Source: Hyunsoonleella ulvae (GTDB lineage: Bacteria > Bacteroidota > Bacteroidia > Flavobacteriales > Flavobacteriaceae). From it: a stretch of DNA of 64,000 bases. Under the pieces are notes generated by a model that was not told where the DNA came from, ran no database searches, and saw only the letters and a program-made list of their open reading frames with translations. Position numbers and translations under genes: made by a program. Below, piece after piece: positions 36,207-46,487 of this stretch. The stretch is from positions 124,001 to 188,000 of the forward strand of contig NZ_JAEPJQ010000004.1 in NCBI RefSeq assembly GCF_016827605.1, written 5' to 3'. Within the stretch, counting starts at the first letter, position 1, and every line of letters begins with the position of its first letter.

Positions 36207-37616
36207 ATGAAAATGAATAGAATAAATGCTAAATTCGTTAGCTGTTTTTTAACTTTATTTTTAGTGCTATCCTGTACGAAGGATAGGGATAGTTCAGATA
36301 TTCCGCCTGTCCCTACACCAACTACAATTTCAGAACTAGTTTTTGTTAACTCAAGATTGAGTCTACTTACCGAAGCTTTAGACAGAACTGGTTTACTAGT
36401 AACATTAGATATTGAAGGACCTTTTACATTTTTTGCCCCTACTAATGAAGCCTTCGAACGATTTTTACAAGAAAACAGTTATAATAATATCGCTGATGTA
36501 CCAGTAGTTCTACTACGAAATATTTTATTAAACCATGTAATTGATGGACAATTCGTAATAACTGATCTTTTTTTATCTCCAATTAAAACCTTAGCCACCC
36601 AAGATAATTCAGATTTAAATCTTAGTATGCTTATAGATGATTCTTCAGGAGGATTCATTATTAATGGAGAAGTAAATATCGATATTAATAATTTTGATTT
36701 TAGAGCAAGTAATGGTGTCATACACATTGTAGATGGTGTGATAAAGTTACCTACTATTGCCACCTTAGCTAATGCAACTGCCGAGTTAAGCACTTTGGCC
36801 GAAGTATTACCTACAGAATTAGTAAATACACTTAGTAGTGAAGATAATCTTACCCTTTTAGCCCCAAACAACAACGCATTTTTTAATATTCCTGAAGTAC
36901 CAACGGGAAATGCCCTTACTAATCTATTATTAAATCACTTTATAAATGATAATTTAGCATCTACAGATTTTACAGCAATGGGGCCCACCTACTCTAAATC
37001 TATGGGTACTTATTTAGATACGAATAGTTTAAGTTTATATCACAGAATAGACGATAATGATGACTTAGTTTTTAATGGCATATCAAAAGTTCAAGAAGCT
37101 GATATTGTTGCTACCAACGGCATTATACATATAGTTGATGAAGTAGTGGCAATACCAACTGTTGTAACATTTGCTACAGCCGATCCTGATTTCTCTACAT
37201 TAGTATCAGCTTTAACAACATTAACGCCTGAAACTCCTTTTGTAGATATTTTATCTAGAACAGAAACTAATAATGGAGATATGATTAACCCTCCGTTTAC
37301 CATTTTTGCTCCAACTAACATGGCTTTTGATGCTATTACAGTACCAGAAGAAGACGTCTTAACCGAAGTATTATTTCACCATGTGGCTAGTGAGGTAAAT
37401 ATAACTTCAGGAACATCTACCCAAAACGGAACCTCTACTGTAAGTACTCTAGAAGGTGATAATTTAATAATTACACTTCCAGGAACAGACAGCAATATTG
37501 CTGATGTAACCGATGGCTCTGGAAACACAGATTTGGGTATTATAAAAGTAGACATACAGGCGGGAAATGGTGTAATACATGTCTTGAATAAAGTTGCAAT
37601 TCCTAATTTAGAGTAG
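36207..37616 (+). CDS. triple-FAS1 (fasciclin) lipoprotein
   Basis: 469 aa from the ATG at 36207. The lipobox VLSCTKDRD gives a lipid-anchored protein, and the charged residues after Cys suggest surface display. Three FAS1 domains follow, each with the H1 motif (FTFFAPTNEAFERF, LTLLAPNNNAFFNI, FTIFAPTNMAFDAI) and H2 motif (NGVIHIVDGV, NGIIHIVDEV, NGVIHVLNKV). FAS1 proteins act in adhesion; in flavobacteria they are often abundant surface lipoproteins. A second such gene follows at 38074. Confidence 0.9.
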   Translation: MKMNRINAKFVSCFLTLFLVLSCTKDRDSSDIPPVPTPTTISELVFVNSRLSLLTEALDRTGLLVTLDIEGPFTFFAPTNEAFERFLQENSYNNIADVPVVLLRNILLNHVIDGQFVITDLFLSPIKTLATQDNSDLNLSMLIDDSSGGFIINGEVNIDINNFDFRASNGVIHIVDGVIKLPTIATLANATAELSTLAEVLPTELVNTLSSEDNLTLLAPNNNAFFNIPEVPTGNALTNLLLNHFINDNLASTDFTAMGPTYSKSMGTYLDTNSLSLYHRIDDNDDLVFNGISKVQEADIVATNGIIHIVDEVVAIPTVVTFATADPDFSTLVSALTTLTPETPFVDILSRTETNNGDMINPPFTIFAPTNMAFDAITVPEEDVLTEVLFHHVASEVNITSGTSTQNGTSTVSTLEGDNLIITLPGTDSNIADVTDGSGNTDLGIIKVDIQAGNGVIHVLNKVAIPNLE

Positions 37617-38009
37617 CACAATAAATTAGGATTATTTATATTCAAATAGTATCCCAATACCTATTTTAAATTACCAAGCCGTATAATTAAACTTTACTTT
37701 CCTAAATTAAATATACTAGGTAGTTCATCATTCTGCTATCCATACAATAAAAATAGTAAACTACGATATTGAAACTTAGCTTTTATCTTCTAGTATAAAG
37801 GTTAAAATTCTGTATAGTTTAAACAACTGTACTAATTGACCTTACGAATTTTTCAAAACCGATTAACACAGACTTTTGGCTTTTAAGAACATAGGTATCA
37901 AAAATCATACTAACACATAATTTTACAAGAGTTTTTACGAATAAAAACATCGATGAAATGCATAAAAAATCAATTTTGTTTAATTTTTCCATTTTTTTAT
38001 GAAACAAAA
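37617..38009. other. AT-rich spacer between FAS1 genes
   Basis: No supported gene. A 62-codon minus frame (37819-38007) lacks any protein-like features and overlaps the promoter area of the next gene. The promoter itself starts at about 38010. Confidence 0.4.
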
Positions 38010-38052
38010 TTTGTTTTTTTGTTTAAATTATTTATACTTTTGTTGAACAAAA
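38010..38052 (+). promoter_or_regulatory. promoter with overlapping palindrome, second FAS1 gene
   Basis: TTTG at 38010-38013, 21 bp, then TACTTTTG (TAnnTTTG) at 38035-38042. The perfect palindrome TTTTGTT-G-AACAAAA at 38038-38052 overlaps the -7 box. The same overlap is preserved in the decayed copy at 39695-39711. A regulator bound here would cover the -7 element. Confidence 0.65.
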
Positions 38053-38073
38053 TTTAAAATCATAAAAAATACT

Positions 38074-39465
38074 ATGAAAACATTAACAGCCACAAAAAAA
38101 CTAATAGTGCTTTTTTTAGCATCTATTTTTGTACTCTCATGCAGTGATGATGATAATGATCCTGTAGAATTTGTTCCAACAAATAATCTCGTTGAAATTG
38201 TTCAGGCTACACCACAATTATCAAGCCTAGAAGCTGCGCTTCTTAAGTATCCAGATTTGATAAATACCTTAAGCGGAAACGGTACATTTACTGTCTTTGC
38301 TCCTACAAATGATGCTTTTGCTGCATTACTAACTGCAATTGGGCAGGATAGCATCGATGATATTCCTGAGGACGTATTGAGAAACGTTTTGGAATATCAT
38401 GTACTAGCTTCAGCAACTGTAACTTCAAATTTAGTATCTCCAGGAGACATAGAAATGGTTAATGGAGAAACCGCTACCATAACATCAGACAATGGTAGTC
38501 TTTTTATTGCTGGTGCAGAAATTATTGCGGTTGATGCATTGGGAACAAATGGAGTAGCTCACATTATAAATAGTGTAATGGTACCACCATCAATAGCTCC
38601 AATAGTTGGAACTATAGTTGCACCTGCATACTTTAATAAAGATTTTACAACTCTAATTGCTGCTGTACAAAATGCAAATGCAGATTTATTAAGTGTACTT
38701 TTAGGAAATGGTCCAAGTGGTAATGGTCTTACATTATTCGCTCCAACTAATGCTGCTTTTGAGGCAGCAGGTATTACTGATGTAAATGGTGCTGATGCTG
38801 TTTTACTATACCATGTTATTGATGGAACGGTAAATGCTGCTGATTTACCTACAACTGCTGGTGCTTCTGCTGAAATAGAGGCTGTTGGAGGTAATTTTTA
38901 CTTAACCAATGCTGGCGGGGACGTAACCATAAACGGAACTACAACCGTAACAGCTACAGATATAGCTGGTTCTAACGGTGTAGTTCATGTAATTGATAGA
39001 ACGTTAATACCACCAACACAAACCATTAATGAACTCGTTGCTGAGTTTGCTGGTGGTAATCCAGGAGAATTTACACTATTAGCAGCTGCTCTACAAAGAG
39101 CAGGCTTAGGAGATACATTTGGTACAGCGGGTCCTTTTACTGTATTTGCACCTACTGATGCTGCATTTTTAGCCGCTGGATTAGATGAAGCCACTATAAA
39201 CAGCACAGAGCCATCTGCTGTAGCAGGTATCTTAACACATCACGTAGTAAAAGCTAGTGCTTATGTATTTTCTAGCGATTTAGTTGATGGGGACGTAGAG
39301 ATGCTGAATAATCAAAATGTTGGTATAAGTGTAAGTGCTTTAACAGTACAAGATGCTGCTATGAGCAATCCTGCAGCAGGATTAATTCCAAGTTTATTAA
39401 ATGTTCATGCAACCAATGGTGTAGTGCATGTTATAGATAAAGTGTTGCTACCTGCAGCACCATAA
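38074..39465 (+). CDS. triple-FAS1 (fasciclin) lipoprotein, second copy
   Basis: 463 aa. Lipobox VLSCSDDDND, with an Asp run after Cys that resembles surface-export signals of Bacteroidota lipoproteins. Three FAS1 domains with H1/H2 motifs: FTVFAPTNDAFAAL...NGVAHIINSV, LTLFAPTNAAFEAA...NGVVHVIDRT, FTVFAPTDAAFLAA...NGVVHVIDKV. Rich in Ala and Asn. It is likely an adhesive surface protein. The 3' flank with its terminator is duplicated 410 bp downstream behind a decayed FAS1 fragment, so this gene was once tandemly duplicated. Confidence 0.92.
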   Translation: MKTLTATKKLIVLFLASIFVLSCSDDDNDPVEFVPTNNLVEIVQATPQLSSLEAALLKYPDLINTLSGNGTFTVFAPTNDAFAALLTAIGQDSIDDIPEDVLRNVLEYHVLASATVTSNLVSPGDIEMVNGETATITSDNGSLFIAGAEIIAVDALGTNGVAHIINSVMVPPSIAPIVGTIVAPAYFNKDFTTLIAAVQNANADLLSVLLGNGPSGNGLTLFAPTNAAFEAAGITDVNGADAVLLYHVIDGTVNAADLPTTAGASAEIEAVGGNFYLTNAGGDVTINGTTTVTATDIAGSNGVVHVIDRTLIPPTQTINELVAEFAGGNPGEFTLLAAALQRAGLGDTFGTAGPFTVFAPTDAAFLAAGLDEATINSTEPSAVAGILTHHVVKASAYVFSSDLVDGDVEMLNNQNVGISVSALTVQDAAMSNPAAGLIPSLLNVHATNGVVHVIDKVLLPAAP

Positions 39466-39468
39466 TTT

Positions 39469-39501
39469 AGTTTGGTTTGTTTAGTATAGGCAAGTTTTAA
39501 A
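39469..39501 (+). repeat. direct repeat in FAS1 3' flank, copy 1
   Basis: 33 bp starting AGTTTGGTTTGTTTAGTATA, matching 39879-39911 with one difference. The similarity continues, with small changes, through the terminators of both copies. Confidence 0.85.
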
Positions 39502-39528
39502 TTTATTAGTTAATAAAATGCCTATTGA

Positions 39529-39560
39529 AAAAGTCTCCTGAGAAATCAGGGGGCTTTTTT
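39529..39560 (+). terminator. terminator of the second FAS1 gene
   Basis: Stem AAAAGTCTCCTG / CAGGGGGCTTTT with two G-T pairs, loop AGAAAT, then T run. The loop AGAAAT also occurs in the related terminator at 39944-39972. Confidence 0.82.
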
Positions 39561-39694
39561 CTTATTGTTATACGCTTGAAGAAAACAAGTTTAATAGTTT
39601 AAAAAGAGATGTAAAACAAAGCAAAACGTTAAACTTTAACATATTATTCAATAAGATTATAGCAACACTATTATATTTTTGTTTATTTTTTTTG

Positions 39695-39711
39695 TAAATT
39701 TGTTAAACAAA
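39695..39711 (+). promoter_or_regulatory. relic promoter/palindrome of decayed FAS1 copy
   Basis: TAAATTTG (TAnnTTTG) at 39695-39702 overlaps the perfect palindrome TTTGTT-A-AACAAA at 39699-39711, the same arrangement as at 38035-38052. Confidence 0.6.
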
Positions 39712-39728
39712 ATAAAGAATAGTAAAAG

Positions 39729-39875
39729 GTGGATATAACAGCAAATATCATAGGTGGTGCAACCTTGACCGATGCAAACAACAGGGTAAGCAACATAATT
39801 GCTGTTGATGTTCAAGCTTAAAATGGTGTTATTAAAGTAATCACAAGGTTGTTTTACCACCTTTACCTTAAAATA
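39729..39875 (+). pseudogene. FAS1 gene remnant with in-frame stop
   Basis: Reading from 39729 gives VDITANIIGGATLTDANNRV then SNIIAVDVQA, a stop, and NGVIKVI in the same frame. This is the last part of a FAS1 domain: the H2 region NGVIHVID is recognisable right after the stop. No ATG or N-terminal part remains; the fragment begins about 20 bp after the palindrome. With the preserved promoter motif and 3' flank it is a third FAS1 gene that lost most of its body by deletion. Confidence 0.8.
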
Positions 39876-39878
39876 TTA

Positions 39879-39911
39879 AGTTTGGTTTGTTTGGTATAGG
39901 CAAGTTTTAAA
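39879..39911 (+). repeat. direct repeat in FAS1 3' flank, copy 2
   Basis: Matches 39469-39501 with one mismatch in 33 bp (offset 410 bp). It follows the FAS1 remnant as copy 1 follows the intact gene. Confidence 0.85.
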
Positions 39912-39943
39912 GTTTATAGTTAGTAAAAATTGTCTATGAAGAT

Positions 39944-39972
39944 GGCCCTTTGAGAAATCAAGGGGCTTTTTC
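39944..39972 (+). terminator. terminator of the decayed FAS1 copy
   Basis: Stem GGCCCTTTG / CAAGGGGCT with loop AGAAAT, then TTTTC. The hairpin overlaps the stop codon and last codons of the convergent gene at 39958-40668. Confidence 0.75.
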
Positions 39973-40668
39973 TTTTGCTTTATATTTTCCTGTTATTGTG
40001 AAATCTTTGGTTTCTTTTAAATTCCCTTTTTCAAAGTAATGCCATACTCCATGTTTTTTTCCTTTTCTATATTGCCCTTCTACCAATAAATCTCCTTTTG
40101 GGCTGTAAAACTTCGCAGCTCCATCTAGTTCCCCATCAATATAAATCATCGTTTTTAGCACTACATCTTTTAAAGAATAATAAATTGCTGTTCCGTGAAG
40201 TAAACCATTTTTATAATTAGTTTCTTCAGCTATTTGTCCAATACTATAATACACAAATCGCTTTCCCTCAAGCTTACCATTATTATTGTAATGTTCTAAT
40301 ATTAAAAGCTTATCAGAATCTTTTTGGTAAAACTTCCAAGTGCCTATATATACTTTTCCTTGCATTCTACCTTCGCTAATCACTTTTCCTTTTGAAGTAA
40401 AAAAAGTAACCTCAGCAATATTTGTACTATCATTAAATTGCCTTGTGGCACTTAAAACAGATTTCCCTTTTATGTTCTTATAAAACTTAAAAATCCCTAT
40501 TTCTTTGCCATTTTTAAAAGCGCCCTCGTACCTTAATACTTTTGTGCCTTTAAAATACTTTCTCCACACACCATGTCGTTTACCATTCTCATTAAACTGA
40601 TTAAAAGTTTGTGCTAACACCGTATTGAAAATACCAAATAGAAAAAAGATAAAAAATAGCTTTTTCAT
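39958..40668 (-). CDS. exported YwqK/MORN-like repeat protein
   Basis: 236 aa with signal peptide (MKKLFFIFFLFGIFNTVLAQ). The body consists of repeats such as NGKRHGVWRKYFKG, NGKEIGIFKFYKN, NGKLEGKRFVYYS, NGLLHGTAIYYS, KGKKHGVWHYFEKG, the pattern of the 'YwqK antitoxin' family, which are MORN-like beta-hairpin repeats. The antitoxin name comes from one Bacillus case; no toxin gene is next to it, so that role is not claimed. Likely periplasmic or outer-membrane associated. The last codons form one arm of a terminator. Confidence 0.82.
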   Translation of the reverse strand: MKKLFFIFFLFGIFNTVLAQTFNQFNENGKRHGVWRKYFKGTKVLRYEGAFKNGKEIGIFKFYKNIKGKSVLSATRQFNDSTNIAEVTFFTSKGKVISEGRMQGKVYIGTWKFYQKDSDKLLILEHYNNNGKLEGKRFVYYSIGQIAEETNYKNGLLHGTAIYYSLKDVVLKTMIYIDGELDGAAKFYSPKGDLLVEGQYRKGKKHGVWHYFEKGNLKETKDFTITGKYKAKEKAP

Positions 40669-40732
40669 GAGTAAACTATAATTTTAAGTAGATAAAACCA
40701 TAACGCTGTTTATACTTTTTTGGTATAAACAA

Positions 40733-40756
40733 AAAAGCTGCCATCTGGCAGCTTTT
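40733..40756 (-). terminator. yidC terminator
   Basis: Stem AAAAGCTGCC / GGCAGCTTTT, loop ATCT, with A/T runs on both sides; it starts 4 bp after the yidC stop codon on the minus strand. Confidence 0.85.
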
Positions 40757-40759
40757 ATA

Positions 40760-42655
40760 TTACTTCTTTCGTTTTTGTTGCATTTGTTTTTGTTGTTCAG
40801 CCTGTTCCATCATCTGCTTCATTCTTGCCTGAAACTTACTCTGCTTTTTCGGTTTCTTTTTATTCTCCTGGATTTGTGCATGAATTTTATCTTCATCTAA
40901 TATATAATTCTTGATAACAAGAATAATTCCAATACTAATTAGGTTGGATATAAAATAATACAAACTTAATCCTGAAGCATAATTATTAAAGAAGAACAAC
41001 ATCATTATTGGTGAGAAATACATCATGTATTTCATCATTTTACTCATATCTGGCATACCCTCTTGTTGTGGTTGCGCCTGAATATTCTGCCCTGTGGTTA
41101 ATCTCATGTAAAAGAAAATCGCCACTGCTGCCAATATGGGGAACAAACTTACATGACTACCATAGAACGGAATATTAAATGGTAAATTAGCTATAGTATC
41201 GTACGATGATAAATCATCAGCCCACAAGAAGCTTTTTTGTCTCAAATCGAAAGCTGAAGGGAAAAACTGAAACAATGCATAAAATACAGGCAGCTGTATT
41301 AATGCTGGTAGACATCCCGCTAGCGGGCTAGCTCCTGCCTTAGTTTGCAAGGCCATAGTTTCCTGCTGCGCTTTCATTTTATTATCCTTATACTTTTCAC
41401 GAATGGCATCTAACTCTGGCTTTAGTATTTTCATCTTGGCCTGAGAAAGGAATTGCTTGTATTGCACGAAGGACAATAATATTTTCACTAAAATAGTCAT
41501 CACTACAATAGCTATACCATAAGGTAGAAAACCACCTAAAAAGGCAAATAGTGGCATAAAAACATAGCGGTTTATCAACCCAAAAATACCCCAACCAAAT
41601 GGTACTATTTCATCTAAATTTCTATCGTAACTATTTAAAATATCAAAATCATTAGGTCCTATGTACCAATCCATAGACTCATTTAACTCCCCGCCTTTTA
41701 ATTCTAGGGGAATTTTAGATGTAAACATTTTCGTGTATACTGTATCTATGGTTTCATCTTCTACCAAATTCTTTGCGGTAATTTTCGCCGTTTTAAAAGG
41801 TGTGTCGGTAAGTAATACAGATGAGAAAAAGTGTTGTTTGTACCCTATCCATGTAACATCATTTAAATCTTCATCTGCATCACGGGCACTTGTGTAATCT
41901 GCATTCCCTCCATCATATTCATAATGAATATCAGTATATCTATTTTCGTAAGATATACTTTTTGCGTGTCGGTAGCCCTTTAATTTCCAATCTAAGTTGA
42001 TGGTTTGTGAGCTATTGATAACGCTACTTAAACCTTGTGATCTTACCGAAAAATCTATCATGTAATCATCTGGTTTCAACTCATAGCGATACTCCAAAAA
42101 TTTACTTTCGGAAATCTTAAATTTCATTGAAACGATGGTATTGCCTCCATTTTTTGAGACTGAAGGCGCAAAGTAGCGTTCTTTGGTGTTGATAACCCTA
42201 CTATCTGTAGTGCCAAATTCAATATTAAAAACGGCATTATTATCCTTTACAATATAGATAGGTACGGAATCATAATCTACAAAGTTTTTTAATTTTACTT
42301 CAGATAGGTAACCGCCTCTGTTGCTAAATTTTAAAGCAAAAACATTTGTTTCTACTATGGTTTCTTCGTTATTGGCTAAACTTTCAGAATAGGCCAAAAT
42401 CCCAAACTTATTCTTAAACTCTATCAGTCCCAGTGAATCTAAGTCTGCTACATTGGTAAAGTCGTTAGGCGTGGTAACAAGCGTTTGCGCATCAGCTTTA
42501 GCTTTTTTCTCAGTTTCAACCTGCTCTTGTTTTGCTTTTTCTTGAGCTTCAAGTTCTTCTGGCGTGGGTTTATTTTGCCAGAACATATAAATCATTATTC
42601 CAAAAATGAGAACAAAACCTATAATCGAGTTAATATCTAACTTTTTTTCTTCCAT
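40760..42655 (-). CDS. yidC: membrane protein insertase YidC
   Basis: 631 aa. N-terminal membrane helix (SIIGFVLIFGIMIYMFW), a charged linker, the large periplasmic beta domain (about 60-345), then the five-helix core from about 350 with YGIAIVVMTILVKILLSF, GASPLAGCLPALIQLPVFYALFQFFPSAF and a Lys-rich tail ending KQKQMQQKRKK. It inserts and folds inner-membrane proteins alone or with SecYEG-SecDF. Length fits the Bacteroidota form. It is 88 bp downstream of pyrG, the common flavobacterial order. Confidence 0.96.
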   Translation of the reverse strand: MEEKKLDINSIIGFVLIFGIMIYMFWQNKPTPEELEAQEKAKQEQVETEKKAKADAQTLVTTPNDFTNVADLDSLGLIEFKNKFGILAYSESLANNEETIVETNVFALKFSNRGGYLSEVKLKNFVDYDSVPIYIVKDNNAVFNIEFGTTDSRVINTKERYFAPSVSKNGGNTIVSMKFKISESKFLEYRYELKPDDYMIDFSVRSQGLSSVINSSQTINLDWKLKGYRHAKSISYENRYTDIHYEYDGGNADYTSARDADEDLNDVTWIGYKQHFFSSVLLTDTPFKTAKITAKNLVEDETIDTVYTKMFTSKIPLELKGGELNESMDWYIGPNDFDILNSYDRNLDEIVPFGWGIFGLINRYVFMPLFAFLGGFLPYGIAIVVMTILVKILLSFVQYKQFLSQAKMKILKPELDAIREKYKDNKMKAQQETMALQTKAGASPLAGCLPALIQLPVFYALFQFFPSAFDLRQKSFLWADDLSSYDTIANLPFNIPFYGSHVSLFPILAAVAIFFYMRLTTGQNIQAQPQQEGMPDMSKMMKYMMYFSPIMMLFFFNNYASGLSLYYFISNLISIGIILVIKNYILDEDKIHAQIQENKKKPKKQSKFQARMKQMMEQAEQQKQMQQKRKK

Positions 42656-42743
42656 AATTTTAAATTGTGCCCCAAATAAAAGAGAGGTTGGTTTTTATTT
42701 GTCAAAAAGCTATCCAATATACCATAAAATGCCACAATGGCAC

Positions 42744-44393
<1,650 letters not shown>

Positions 44394-44523
44394 TTAAAAT
44401 AGTTATTATGGAATTGTTTTTCACTAATTGAGTGGAGGTTATTAACAGTGGTTTTCGATTAAAAGGCACTTCAACAAATTTGAATTTGTAGAAAATTTCT
44501 GATATATTCGTTTAAGGGCAGAT

Positions 44524-44545
44524 ATGAGTCATTAAAATGACTCAT
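44524..44545. promoter_or_regulatory. perfect 22-bp inverted repeat in pyrG divergent spacer
   Basis: ATGAGTCATT-AA-AATGACTCAT, followed by T4. It lies 33 bp before the start at 44579 and 163 bp before pyrG. The 2-nt centre makes a dimer binding site more likely than a terminator. It overlaps the longer possible start (44537) of the next gene, arguing against that start. Confidence 0.5.
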
Positions 44546-44578
44546 TTTTGTAAGGTTAAACTACATTGCATAAAACGA

Positions 44579-45175
44579 ATGAAAGAAATAAGGTTAGAAG
44601 GGATTTCTAAAACCATACCCGAAGGATTTTATGATATTTTAGGGTATATAATTTCGGCTGTTTATTTAGTTGTGGGGGTTCTATTGTCAAACAAATATCA
44701 ATTAACTGATTTGAAATTTTCTTTTGGTGAATCCTGGGTTTTTGATTTATTCATTATGCTCATTTTTTTAGGTGGTTTGTATGCCATAGGAACCGTATTA
44801 ACAACTTTTTCCTATTGGACCATTTTAAAACCCCTCACTTTCTATATAAAGAAATTTAAAAATAATTATGAAAATAATTTTGGTCTTTGGGGCACTAAAA
44901 TACTGCGTTTGAGAATTAACAACCCCAATATTGTACTAGAAATGACTAAACGTTATGCAAGATTGATAATGATTAGAAATATTTGTTTCGTTAGCTTAAT
45001 TCTCACTTTTTATTCAATAACCGCCAAAAATTTTACAATAGTATACTTAATGATATTTATAATAACTCTTATCACTTTCATAATAAGAGCTATTTGGCTG
45101 GAACAAAATTTTATTGCAATTGAAGAATCTAAAATAATTTTAAGAGAAACTGAGTCGAAAAGCAAGCCCTTTTAA
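44579..45175 (+). CDS. membrane protein of unknown function
   Basis: 198 aa from the ATG at 44579 (MKEIRLEGISKTIPEGFYD). About four membrane helices: GYIISAVYLVVGVLLSN, VFDLFIMLIFLGGLYAIGTVL, NICFVSLILTFYSIT and FTIVYLMIFIITLITFIIRAIW, with a basic cytosolic loop between the second and third. No family recognised. Divergent from pyrG, with a 22-bp palindrome in front. Possibly a sensor or accessory membrane protein; nothing more can be said. Confidence 0.68.
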   Translation: MKEIRLEGISKTIPEGFYDILGYIISAVYLVVGVLLSNKYQLTDLKFSFGESWVFDLFIMLIFLGGLYAIGTVLTTFSYWTILKPLTFYIKKFKNNYENNFGLWGTKILRLRINNPNIVLEMTKRYARLIMIRNICFVSLILTFYSITAKNFTIVYLMIFIITLITFIIRAIWLEQNFIAIEESKIILRETESKSKPF

Positions 45176-45232
45176 TGTAATTTCGACAAAGCCCCCATTC
45201 AAACCCTAATTACAACTATAACAACCCTAACC

Positions 45233-45724
45233 ATGCAACAACAACCCATTTTCAATTTCACTAAAACATCAAACACTGAAGGTTGGGTTATCGTTGATGA
45301 TATAGTTATGGGCGGAAAATCTAATGGAGCCTTTAATATAGACGATAATTATCATGGGATGTTTTATGGCACTATTTCCTTAGAGAACAATGGTGGGTTT
45401 TCATCTGTGCGATATCGAGATAAAGCGACAAATGTTAAAGGGTTTTCTAAAATAATATTACGCATAAAAGGAGATGGTAAACGGTATCAATTTAGAATTA
45501 AAGAGACGGTAATACAGCAATATTCTTTCGTAAATTACTTTACAACGTCTGGAGATTGGGAAACGATTGAAATAGCCTTAAAAGACTTATTTCCTAAATT
45601 TAGAGGACGTACTTTGGATATGCCCAACTTTGCAGGAGATACTATAACTGAACTTGGCTTTTTATTTGGTAATAAAAAAGCGGAAGATTTTAGGTTATTG
45701 ATTGATACTATTGCATTACAATAA
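45233..45724 (+). CDS. CIA30 family protein
   Basis: 163 aa single domain. TSNTEGWVIVDDIVMGGKSNGAF and LENNGGFSSVRYRDK...LRIKGDGKRYQFRIKE match the CIA30 (complex I intermediate-associated protein 30) family, a galactose-binding-like jelly-roll. In bacteria the role is unknown; no signal peptide is present, so it is cytosolic. It is 57 bp after the membrane protein gene and could share its transcript. Confidence 0.87.
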   Translation: MQQQPIFNFTKTSNTEGWVIVDDIVMGGKSNGAFNIDDNYHGMFYGTISLENNGGFSSVRYRDKATNVKGFSKIILRIKGDGKRYQFRIKETVIQQYSFVNYFTTSGDWETIEIALKDLFPKFRGRTLDMPNFAGDTITELGFLFGNKKAEDFRLLIDTIALQ

Positions 45725-45928
45725 TATCCATGAAATCGAAAAAATAATATAACTAGCTCTAACCTTAAATAAATTACTCCTATTCAACTGGGAAGTTACC
45801 TAAAACTTCCCTGAAATCTCTCGAAACATTTCCTCTTTCTATTCGTCGTATTAAAAATACCATAAAAAAATGCAATGGTTTTAAACTTTTGCGTCTTTAT
45901 AATTGAAGTGCTGATAAAAAGCCTTTAC

Positions 45929-46474
45929 ATGAATCATCAATCAGAAAACAATAAAAAGCTTAATACGTTTTTTAGTGAGGAGTACCAATCACTTAAATCT
46001 TATGTGAACTCTAAGCTAAAGGCCAGCGTTAATCGTGATGCCGAAGATATCATCCAAGATGTGGCTTTAAAATTGTTTTTAGGTGCAGACCGATATGCAC
46101 CCATTAATAACGTTGCTGGTTTTGTATACCGTGCCATAAGAAATAAAATTATAGACATTATGAGAGCCACTGGCAAAAAGCCACTCTATTCCATCGAAGA
46201 TACAGAAACCAAAATGGGTATTCTTGCAGAATCTCTGTATGATGATGACACGGAACCCTACCCAGATGAAATGCAATCTGAATTAAAAAAAGCCATTTTA
46301 AGCTTAAAACCTGATTACAAAAACATCATTATCGCGGTAGATTTTGAAGGCTATAATTACAAAGAAATTGCTGTGGAAACTGGTATTCCTGTTGGCACTT
46401 TAATGTCTCGACACCATAGAGCTATTGCTTTGTTGTACAAATCACTTAAATCTAAAAAAGAAATCATTAATTAA
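45929..46474 (+). CDS. ECF-type RNA polymerase sigma factor
   Basis: 181 aa from the ATG at 45929 (MNHQSENNKKLNTFFSEEY); a longer frame from 45875 adds a hydrophobic stretch unlike sigma factors. Region 2: VNRDAEDIIQDVALKLFLG...VAGFVYRAIRNKIIDIMR. Region 4: LKPDYKNIIIAVDFEGYNYKEIAVETGIPVGTLMSRHHRAIALLYKSL. An acidic linker (YDDDTEPYPDEM) lies between. No FecR is next to it; instead the next gene is a membrane protein, which may play the anti-sigma role (inference). Confidence 0.88.
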   Translation: MNHQSENNKKLNTFFSEEYQSLKSYVNSKLKASVNRDAEDIIQDVALKLFLGADRYAPINNVAGFVYRAIRNKIIDIMRATGKKPLYSIEDTETKMGILAESLYDDDTEPYPDEMQSELKKAILSLKPDYKNIIIAVDFEGYNYKEIAVETGIPVGTLMSRHHRAIALLYKSLKSKKEIIN

Positions 46475-46487
46475 AAACAATATACTT

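Noticed and set aside
37819-38007. 62-codon minus-strand frame between the FAS1 genes
   Set aside because: Residue mix typical of AT-rich chance frames, no context, and it runs into the promoter of the next gene.
39958-40668. Toxin-antitoxin role for the YwqK-like protein
   Set aside because: It is exported, made of MORN-like repeats, and has no toxin gene beside it; the family name alone is weak support.
45790-45811. Hairpin GGGAAGT / ACTTCCC after the CIA30 gene
   Set aside because: No T run follows on either strand and the stem is only 7 bp; not enough for a terminator call.
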